NCBI RefSeq assembly: GCF_030435805.1
Contig: NC_081292.1
Coordinates: 182,180,497 to 182,244,496 of the forward strand
Direction: 5' to 3'
Source: Mustela lutreola
Taxonomy: Eukaryota; Chordata; Mammalia; Carnivora; Mustelidae
Length of the DNA stretch: 64,000 nt
Below are positions 49,401 through 64,000 of this stretch, piece by piece. Within the stretch, counting starts at the first letter, position 1. Every line of letters starts with the position of its first letter. The notes beneath the pieces are model-generated. The model had not been told where the DNA came from, made no database searches, and saw nothing but the letters and a program-made list of their open reading frames with translations. The position numbers were made by a program, and so were the translations under genes.

Positions 49401-52400
49401 TGGCCCAGCGCCTCAGCAACCGCATCCTGTGGATCGGCATTGCCAACTTCCTGCTGTGCCCCCTCATCCTCATCTGGCAGATCCTCTACGCCTTCTTCAG
49501 CTACGCCGAGGTGCTGAAGCGGGAGCCCGGGGCCCTCGGGGCGCGCTGCTGGTCCCTCTATGGCCGCTGCTACCTCCGCCACTTCAACGAGCTGGAGCAC
49601 GAGCTGCAGTCCCGCCTCAGCCGAGGCTACAAGCCCGCCTCCAAGTACATGAACTGCTTCCTGTCCCCGCTGCTGACGTTGCTGGCCAAGAATGGCGCCT
49701 TCTTTGCTGGCTCCATCCTGGCCGTGCTCATTGCCCTCACCATCTACGACGAAGACGTGTTGGCCGTGGAGCATGTCCTCACCACCGTCACACTCCTGGG
49801 GGTCACCGTGACCGTGTGCAGGTGCGGCCCAGGGCAGCAGGTGGGGCGTGGGGGGGTGGGAGCAAGCTGACTAGTGGCCCCTGGGAGAGGCGGCCCTCTC
49901 ACCGTGGCCCCGACTCCCGCAGGTCCTTTATCCCGGACCAGCACATGGTGTTCTGCCCTGAGCAGCTGCTCCGCGTGATCCTCGCGCACATTCACTACAT
50001 GCCTGACCACTGGCAGGGTAATGCCCACCGCTCGCAGACCCGGGACGAGTTTGCCCAGCTCTTCCAGTACAAGGCAGTGAGTGGAGTTGGGAGTTAGGGC
50101 CTGTTAGAGACCGGCTGATAGCTCGCTGGTGAGGGCTGGGATCCTGCCAGCTTTCTTGTGACCGCAGTCCCCTTCCTTCCAGGTGTTCATCTTGGAGGAA
50201 CTGCTGAGTCCCATCGTCACACCCCTCATCCTTATCTTCTGCCTGCGCCCACGGGCCCTGGAGATCATAGACTTCTTCCGCAATTTCACCGTGGAGGTTG
50301 TCGGTGTTGGGGATACCTGCTCCTTTGCTCAGATGGATGTTCGCCAGCACGGGCATCCCCAGGTACTGGGAGAGGATGGGCGCGGATGGCCAGAGGCAAT
50401 GATGGGGCACACCGTGTCCTTGGGCAGACTGCAAAAAAGACACTGCTCTGAGCCAGCGCATCTCGAAAAGGCGGCTCCGTTTCTGGCAGCCAGGCACCAG
50501 AGTACACACTGCTTGGGGAACTAGGAGCTTGGGCTGAATTTTAGCCTTCAGCTGGCACCTCTGGCCAAGTTTGCTTGAGAAAGTCACAAACCAAGCAACT
50601 CGGCCAGCATGAGGCTGCTCCTGGGGCGGGTGTCCGCCCCAGGGCCCTGGACGAGATGCCGCAGTCCTGCTCACAGTAGCCTCTTCTATACAGTGGCTGT
50701 CCGGTGGGCAGACAGAGGCCTCGGTGTACCAGCAAGCTGAGGATGGGAAGACAGAGCTGTCACTCATGCACTTCGCTATCACCAACCCCGGCTGGCAGCC
50801 ACCACGTGAGAGCACCGCCTTCCTCGGCTTCCTCAAGGAGCAGGTTCAGCGGGACGGAGCAGCTGCCAGCCTCGCCCAAGGGGGTCTGCTTCCTGAAAAT
50901 GCTCTCTTTACGTCCATCCAGTCTTTACAATCTGAGTCTGAGGTGTGTTCCTGGGGACTGGGAGGTGACGCTAGGCAGAGTGGACTCCCGGTGCTGGGAG
51001 TTGAGGACCAGGCCTGGGACGGAAGGGCCTACCCATTTGGTCAGTCTCCTTCTGTCTTTTCAGTCTGTGCCCTGGGGTTCCGACGTCCAGAATACTGAGG
51101 AACCCCGTGGCCTCCCTCTTGCCCTGGGAACCCTACCCACCACTTTCTTTCACAGCCACTGAGCCTTATTGCAAATGTGGTAGCTGGCTCATCCTGCCGG
51201 GGCCCCCCACTGCCCAGAGACCTGCAGGGCTCCAGGCACAGGGCCGAAGTCGCCTCTGCCCTGCGCTCTTTTTCCCCTCTGCACCCCGGTCAGGTGCCCA
51301 CAGGCCGAGCTCCAAGCACCATGACAGGCTCTGGGTGAGTAGAGGTGGGCTGCAGTGGGAGGGCATGGCAGTAGTCCCCCAGGAGCCTCTTCGGGGCTCA
51401 GAAATGTTGACGGCCACTGTCTGTGTGTGCTGGATGGGACAGGCTGGACGCCAGGACAGCCAGCTCCGGGAGCAGTGTGTGGGAAGGACAGCTGCAGAGC
51501 CTGGTACTGTCGGAGTATGCATCCACCGAGATGAGCCTGCACGCTCTCTACATGCACCAGGTGAGCCAGTGGGAAGGGGCAGAGCCCTGGAATTGAGGGG
51601 GCCGCCGACAGACAGAGGGGTTTAGGCGTGGAAAAGCAAGATGTGGGTTCAGAACCCTTCTCTGCCATTCCCTTCTCTGATCTGCATTCCCGCATAGACG
51701 AGCTTATTGTCATCCGGGGCCTTTATACATTTGTTGTTTCCCTTACCAAGAGTCCACCTCCCTGAGCTAGGCAGATGGCTCCCTCCTTTATTCACGTGTC
51801 TGTTCTTACCTCTTCCGGGAGACTATCTGTGGTCATTCTGACCAAAAGAGCCTCCCTTGGGCACCCTCCTGAATCTTCCTGCCTTATTTTTTTCCATAGC
51901 ATTTATCTGACATATTTGCACTTTTTTCCTTTTTTTATCTTATTGTCTCTAACTCCCTGCCTCCACCCCCCAGCATATAAAGCCATACAGAGGCTGGGAC
52001 TTTTGTCTGTTTTGTTCACTGCTGTCTTCCCAGCATCTTGAAAGGGCACCTGGCACTTTCTTACATGTGCAGCCAATTCGTAATGGACTCAAATGACTAG
52101 GTTCCAGGGATCTGCAGAGAATTTAATCTGTAAGACGTCATATGTGTGGTACACACTGTTAACATAGTTACTCTGGGTCGTTGATTCTCGGTGAGGTGGT
52201 GAAAATGGGAACTGGGGGATAGCAAGGTGGGGGGCAGTTGTTTCAGATATCCTATTCCCAACTAATGAGCCCCCCCAACCCCCTACCCCCACTTCTCAGC
52301 TCCACAAGCAGCAGGCCCAGGCCGAACCTGAGCGGCACGTGTGGCACCGCCGGGAGAGCGATGAGAGTGGGGAGAGTGCCCCTGAAGAGGGGGGAGAGGG

Positions 52401-53159
52401 TTCCCGGGCCTCCCAACCTATCCCCCGTTCGGCCAGCTATCCCTGTGCTGCAGCCCGGCCCGGAGCACCTGAAACCACCGCCCTGCAGGGGGGCTTCCAG
52501 AGGCGCTACGGGGGTATCACAGGTATCAGTGCAAGTCCGGGAGGGTAGAGAGCCTTCAGGGAAAGGTGGCTTTTTGGGGGGCCTCTTGGGGAGGAAGGAG
52601 GTCAGAGCGATCAGGCCCAAAGAGACTGAGCCTCACCTCACCCCAGACAGCCCCAGAACCTTTCTCCACATTTTTGTCTGTGCTCATTCTAAGAGTATGT
52701 TTACTTGTGTCTCTAGATCCTGGCACAGTACCCCGGGCTCCCTCTCACTTCTCACGGTTGCCTCTCGGAGGGTGGGCCGAAGACGGGCAGGCAGCCTCCA
52801 GGCACCCAGAGCCAGTGCCTGAGGAGGGCTCAGAGGATGAGCTGCCCCCTCAGGTGCACAAGGTAAGGGCTCCAGGACCAGACAATGACTACTACTGGAA
52901 CTAGTAACTTCCAGGCCAAGATCAAAGCCTCCTGTGAAGGAAGGCAGACCTCTCCTACAGAGATACTGTTGGTCCCCCTCCAAAATACACTCCCCTTTCT
53001 TGCCTCACTTTCTCTGAAATCTGAGGCTTGGTTTTCCCTACGCTTTCCTTCCCAGGAATCAAGCTTTCATTTGCCTTTATCTCTGATAAAGACTTTTTTT
53101 GGTAAGCCGATAGCTGAAGATTATCTCCATTGCTAATGCTTTTCTCTCCACAGGTATAG
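46465..53159 (+). CDS. ATG9A: Autophagy-related protein 9A, lipid scramblase
   Basis: ATG9A is the multispanning vesicle protein that forms trimers and scrambles lipids as phagophores grow. CDS join: 46465-46567, 46700-46743, 47273-47337, 48352-48513, 48693-48834, 49073-49821, 49923-50076, 50183-50362, 50694-50942, 51156-51334, 51443-51560, 52300-52522, 52717-52862, 53154-53159. It closes at exactly 839 aa, as in human. Visible: the adaptor motif YQRLE from Tyr8, sequons N99-H-S and N129-G-S, membrane segments in 'LFVVAFTTFLVSCV', 'LITILVIAGVFW', 'IGIANFLLCPLILIWQILYAFF' and 'AFFAGSILAVLIALTI', and a long disordered Ser/Pro/Glu-rich tail. The coding exon with the ATG begins at 46436. Intron 2 is AT-AC. 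The last coding exon contributes only GTA TAG. Confidence 0.97.
46744..47272 (+). other. AT-AC (U12-type) intron 2 of ATG9A
   Basis: Exon 2 must end TCTCGA and exon 3 must begin GTTTATAAT to keep 'FFSRVYNLHQ'. The intron then starts ATATCCTTT, the U12 5' splice-site consensus, and ends in AC, with a branch-site-like TTCTTGAC 10-17 nt upstream of the 3' end. A MIR (-) lies at about 47035-47240 within it. Confidence 0.88.
47035..47240 (-). repeat. MIR SINE, antisense, in ATG9A intron 2
   Basis: 'cacccattatctgatacctaataatcc', 'gagattaagtaaatttggcc' and 'gagccaggagttaagttcagg' follow reverse MIR order. Confidence 0.65.
47658..47856 (+). repeat. Can-SINE in ATG9A intron 3
   Basis: Complete element with (AAAT)n tail. 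Perfect 16-bp duplication aagaaaagtgtgtgtt at 47642-47657 and 47857-47872. Confidence 0.95.
51720..52115 (+). repeat. L2 LINE 3' end in ATG9A intron 11
   Basis: 'tttttccatagcatttatctgacat', 'ttattgtctctaactccctgcc', 'gggacttttgtctgttttgttcac' and 'gcatcttgaaagggcacctggcac' match the sense L2 3' end in order. Confidence 0.75.
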
Positions 53160-54204
53160 ATGAGGCTGAGGAGCATCCCTATGTCCCAGGATGGCGGCCG
53201 CTGATGCCCCGCCATCCCATCCGCCCGCCACGGAGGGCTCCTCTGAGTGTTGCCTGGCTCCACGTGTGTGGTGTTTGTGTGTCTGTGCCTGGCCAAGGGA
53301 AATGCCAACGCTGGGCTTTCCACAGCCCCAGGAGAGAAATGGGGGGCCTAGGAACCAAGGCGCACAGGACTCTAGCCTCATCCCCAGGACCCCCCTTGGC
53401 TCAGAGTGTGGTGCTAGAAACTGGTCCCCAGCCCAGCCCCAGTACTGCCACCTTTGCACCCACCCCTGCAAGTCTCCAGAGGACTGCCCACCACAGAAGC
53501 TGCCAAGCAGGGAGAACCTGTGCCAACTGTGGAGTGGGGAGGTTGGGCCCCAGCCCTCAACCTCTGCAACCTCCCTCCCCGACCCCGAACAGAAGAGCAG
53601 CTCGGGCTGTGGCGCTTACCTCACCCCCAGTTCTCTCCCAGTGCTGCAGCCTGCTCGCCTCTCTCCCGCCTCCTGCACAGGACTGGCATGTGTGCCTCTC
53701 GCTCCCGTTCTGTTTGCTTTGCTCCCATTCTGTTCAGCTTTTGCTTTGCATTGGTGCGGAGGCCCTGGCTCCCAGCTCCTCTCATGCTATCTTTTGACAC
53801 TAAGAAAGGAAGGTTTCTAAACTGGCAGGAGCAGGATGGAAATTCTTTGCTGCCCTCTCCCAACTTTTAGGATGGGCTCCTGGGAGACAGGCCATCCTGG
53901 CTCTCATTGCTGCTTAACGTACCCCTTACAGCCTGCACATAGGACGGGCTGGGCTGGTTGTGCCCTTGGCTGTCTACCTCCCAGCAGGAGAGCTCTGGCC
54001 TGCCTCCCGCTGTCCCCAACACAGGGACAGGCGTAACAGGAGGCTTACGCCCTAGGCTTTGAGCTGCCGCATTGCATGCTGGGATCCAGCTCCTACTTTC
54101 CTCTCTACCCCTCGCCCAGGTGTAGTCAGCTGCGAGTGTGGTGAACTGTGCCGCCGAAGCTCACAGCGGAAGGCGTAGGAACTGTGTACAGCTTGATAAC
54201 CCTT

Positions 54205-54210
54205 AATAAA
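54205..54210 (+). terminator. ATG9A poly(A) signal
   Basis: AATAAA about 1.05 kb after the stop codon, giving a long GC-rich 3' UTR (53160 to about 54230). T/G-rich sequence follows. Confidence 0.85.
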
Positions 54211-54439
54211 AAAAGGGACTTTGACCAGGTCGCGGCTTGGTGTCTTGCACCTCTAGTTGTCTCTTCCTGCTAGGATTCTGGGAACAAGTGGGATGTGTGT
54301 GATTTTTTCTGATGGCTGGGGACCCGGTCGGGCCCTGTAGGAAAGTGGGGCTGTGCCGTCACTCGGATATAGCGAGCTAGCAGAAGAGTCATTCCCCAGC
54401 CCTGCTTCCGTGGAGGTCAAAGTCTCTGGCTGGACGTGC

Positions 54440-54944
54440 ATTCAGATTTCGCGCCCTGAGCACGTGACTAAACCGGCTCCACCCCCGTGCATTGCCTCTC
54501 CCGCGTGCACCCTCTCCCTCCCACCCCTTCAGGGAGGTTGACCAATGGGGGCCCTACGTGAGGCGTGGAGCCGCCCTGGTGGGCCGGGCGGCTGCGCGAG
54601 GGAGCCGCTCGCGGCTGAAGCCCAGCATTCCTCCCCGCATTCCTCCCCGCCCGGACTCAGCAAGAGGTTCCCGGGCTGCGAGCGAGGGGCGGACTGACGG
54701 GCGAAGACGGCGTGCGTGCCCTGCGTGAGTGCGTGGCGGCGGCGCGTGCGCGAAGAGTGCGTAGTGTGGCGGGGCCCACGTGTGTCCCTGCCTGAGACCC
54801 CCGCGGCTTGGCGCCCCTCGGCTCCATGACCCGAAACACCCCAGCGTCCGCGCTCCGCCCCGAGCAGCTGGTCCCGTTTGCCCTTCCTGCACTCCCCGCA
54901 GTCCCCGCAGTCCCCACAGCCTCGGCCGGCGGCCACGCGTCGCC
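54440..54944 (+). promoter_or_regulatory. CpG-rich ABCB6 promoter and 5' UTR
   Basis: Dense CpGs lie between the ATG9A poly(A) site and the ABCB6 ATG. An E-box CACGTGAC lies at 54461-54468 and a CCAAT word at 54542. No TATA box. ABCB6 therefore has its own promoter in a gap of about 700 nt. Confidence 0.65.
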
Positions 54945-61801
<6,857 letters not shown>

Positions 61802-61954
61802 GGATAGTGACTAAAGCTGCGGCCACGTCCCTCCCAAAGGAGAACTCAGAGAGGAAGATGTATCCCTTCTCCTGGCACATTTCATCCCAGTGAAGGGGTA
61901 TGGTGCTAGCCATAGCAGAGGAAAAGAACCTTTCAGAAAAGCACTTTTTGGGGA

Positions 61955-61960
61955 AATAAA
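61955..61960 (+). terminator. ABCB6 poly(A) signal
   Basis: AATAAA about 155 nt past the stop codon. The convergent ZFAND2B signal is only about 165 nt away. Confidence 0.85.
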
Positions 61961-62119
61961 AGTGTGGACCATACTAGGATCATTGTGACTCTGGTGTGGG
62001 GTACTCTGGGGAGCCTCTACCGTTAGGTCAGGGCAGCATTCTTGATGGGACTCCTCTGGTTTCGGTTGGACAAGAGAAAGAAACACGCCACCTGGAGGTC
62101 TTAGTGACTGCCAAGATCC

Positions 62120-62125
62120 TTTATT
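62120..62125 (-). terminator. ZFAND2B poly(A) signal
   Basis: AATAAA on the minus strand, about 325 nt past the ZFAND2B stop codon. Confidence 0.75.
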
Positions 62126-62450
62126 CCTTCCAGGCCCTTCCTGGCCCCCTATACATGGGGGCAGCCTCAGTGTAAAGGGGATGACAAAATGCAGGGGTCT
62201 GTACGGGGCCTGGCCAGCATTCGCCAAGGGCCCACCCACCGGACATTTCTAGCTGCTCTCTCCTGGGCAGCTGGAGAGGCCAGTGGGCCTTCTGCAGTCT
62301 CAGCTCCACACGCTGCTCCTCTGGACGCGCCCCGGAGGTGGCGTCCTCATCTTCACTCCTGGCTGCTCCCAGCCTCCTCACCCTGTGTACCCTAGAGGTG
62401 TGGGGGCCAGAGTCCTCCTCAGCTGAGCCTCCCTCCCCAAGCCCAGGGCC

Positions 62451-63906
62451 CTAGCACAGGCTGCAGTTGGACGGCTTCAAGCTGCGGCTCTGGGCCTGGA
62501 GCAAGGAAAGGGGAAGGAAGGGAAGAAAGGGCATGGTGTCAAGGAAAGGAGGGCCGGTCCTCACTTCAGAGCCTAGTGTGGGCTGGAGTCACACCAAAAA
62601 CGAAAGGATAACCACCATTCCCAAACTCTCTACCACTCGAAGAAAGCACACACACCCCCCACTCCCCTCCCGGCCAGCCCTGAGCTCTCCCCAGTCCTCA
62701 TACCTGCTGCCGTCGGTATTCTGCCTCGCTGGCCGACAGGGCCTGTGCTAAAGCTAAGTCTTCTTCCTCCTGAGAACTGGGAGGGAGCAACAGCGCAAGT
62801 TGGAGGACAGTAATATCTAAAACACGAGCATCTGATCTGCTAGCATCCCTATGCTGAGCGCTTCTGAGTATTCTCAGTCTTCACGCAACCCTACAAGGTA
62901 GGTAGCAGTTCTGTCCCATTTTAGAGAAAATCAAGAACCTTTATGGGTTCAAGAACTTGCCAAAGGTCGTAGAGTTAAAAAGCAGAATTTGGAGCCCAAC
63001 TTCTTAATTATTACTCTCTGTGGGGTTGGAGTAGTCCCACCACAATCCCTCCAAACTGAGCCTTTGCCCACACCCCACCCTCTTTCACCACAGGAGGCAC
63101 CTTGGGGCCTGGGGTTTGGTCTCTGCCAAGGACAGTTCCAGAGCTCTTTGCAGAGCCTCATCCTCACTCTGCAAAAAAGCAGAAAGACAACCAGTTGCCC
63201 TGGACTTTATTCTCCGTAGTGGGGGTTGCTTTGGTCCACTCAAGCTCCGCACAACTCACCAAGCCATTCTGCAGGGCAATCACTGGAGGGGCTGTCCAGG
63301 ATGGGGACTGGGTTGTTGCTCTACGGCAGACATTCAAGAGGCTGAGATCAGAGATGAGAAGGGAAAAAAAGGGAGAGAAGAACCAGGCAGGCGTGCCTAC
63401 CTGCTGGGAGAGGTAGATGAAGGCAATGTCCGACTTGGGCTGGGGACGGTGTTTGTAGAAGAAGCCAGACCTTGTGCTCTGGAGATGGCAGCAAGTCTGT
63501 AGGGAAGAGACACTCTTGACATTCCTCCAAGAACAGTCAGCTTGCATGCTCCTCCCAGGCCTTACCCAGGAGGTCAGGAGGGAAATTCTCCCCAAACAGC
63601 CTGGAAAAATATGGATTTGAATAGGAAGCTAAAAGACTCCTCTAGCCAAAGGCAACAGGTTTGAAGCTCCCCAACTTGTAACGGTAGAGGCTGAGTCAGT
63701 TCCAAAAGGATGGGATGATTCCTAAAGGCAAGTACTGGACCTGGTTGCAATTACCCTGCCCGGCTGGTGGGGTGACTGTCCCCAGAGCAATCGTGGTCCA
63801 GTGGGTGACGGTGCTTGATGCAGAAATTTCGGCCACACCGCTCGCAGGTCAGTTTCATCATTTCTCGCTGTCGGCAGCCAGAGCGTTCGCACTTATTGGT
63901 GAAGAT
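62451..63906 (-). CDS. ZFAND2B: AN1-type zinc finger protein 2B (AIRAPL), C-terminal part
   Basis: ZFAND2B is a membrane-anchored ubiquitin-binding partner of VCP/p97 and the proteasome, acting at the ER. CDS pieces (minus), in coding order: 63755-63906, 63401-63496, 63260-63320, 63101-63168, 62704-62776, 62451-62495, giving the last 164 residues (human total 257). The 5' exons, with the first AN1 finger, lie beyond the right edge: 63907-64000 is intron. Visible are the second AN1 finger (CERSGC...CERCGRNFC...HRHPLDHDC), two ubiquitin-interacting motifs ('EDEALQRALELSLAE' and 'EEEDLALAQALSASEAEY'), and the C-terminal CSLC prenylation box. It is convergent with ABCB6. All visible introns are GT-AG. 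Confidence 0.95.
62840..62990 (-). repeat. MIR SINE, antisense, in a ZFAND2B intron
   Basis: 'tgctgagcgcttctgagtattctcag', 'ccctacaaggtaggtagcag' and 'acttgccaaaggtcgtagag' follow reverse MIR order. Confidence 0.7.
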
Positions 63907-64000
63907 CTGAGGTGGAGAGGGAAGGTTTGTCTCTGCTAAGACTCTGACCTCGTTCTCCAATGCCATCGTTAAGAGCTGTTGCGGTTGGCAAGCATCCAAA

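Overview
The window is nuclear DNA from a carnivoran mammal. It has intron-rich vertebrate genes, CpG-rich promoters, ancient MIR, L2 and L1M repeats, and at least 16 Can-SINEs (tRNA-derived, ending in (AAAT)n and a short A tail). The SINE type suggests an arctoid carnivore, probably a mustelid; that species guess is inference. Gene order matches the human 2q35 block in reverse: TUBA4B, TUBA4A, STK16, GLB1L, ANKZF1, ATG9A, ABCB6, ZFAND2B. I rebuilt exons by matching splice sites and reading frame to my memory of the human proteins. Every complete gene closes in frame at or near the human length: TUBA4A 448 aa, STK16 305, GLB1L 651, ANKZF1 720, ATG9A 839, ABCB6 842.

Layout. Bases 1-5.8 kb hold no recognised gene: an old L1 piece, a Tigger-like DNA transposon split by a SINE, a split MIR and a young SINE with a 45-nt T run. 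A decayed alpha-tubulin copy in the TUBA4B position lies on the minus strand at 5.8-8.3 kb. From 8.3 to 18.7 kb is repeat-rich spacer (MIR, L2, L1M, SINEs, two LTR fossils). TUBA4A (+) occupies 19.5-23.5 kb, STK16 (-) 25.0-28.4 kb, GLB1L (+) 29.9-38.5 kb with a large repeat-filled intron 4, ANKZF1 (-) 38.5-44.2 kb, ATG9A (+) 46.4-54.2 kb with untranslated 5' sequence reaching back to about 44.9 kb, ABCB6 (+) 54.9-62.0 kb, and ZFAND2B (-) 62.1 kb to beyond the right edge.

Functional themes. The block supplies microtubule subunits (TUBA4A), a Golgi-linked kinase (STK16), a beta-galactosidase relative (GLB1L), an autophagy lipid scramblase (ATG9A), a porphyrin-linked ABC transporter (ABCB6) and two VCP/p97-linked proteostasis factors (ANKZF1, ZFAND2B). 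Genes are packed in convergent pairs (TUBA4A/STK16, GLB1L/ANKZF1, ABCB6/ZFAND2B) and divergent pairs (STK16/GLB1L, ANKZF1/ATG9A).

I found no undescribed biological system. The observations most worth checking are: a last exon of the tubulin pseudogene that looks identical to TUBA4A although the rest has diverged; an AT-AC (U12-type) intron in ATG9A; a possible ATG9A upstream ORF whose stop overlaps the start codon; a MIR that seems to supply a splice donor in ANKZF1; a competing donor in GLB1L; and overlapping convergent poly(A) signals between GLB1L and ANKZF1. All identity statements are by eye; no alignment was run.
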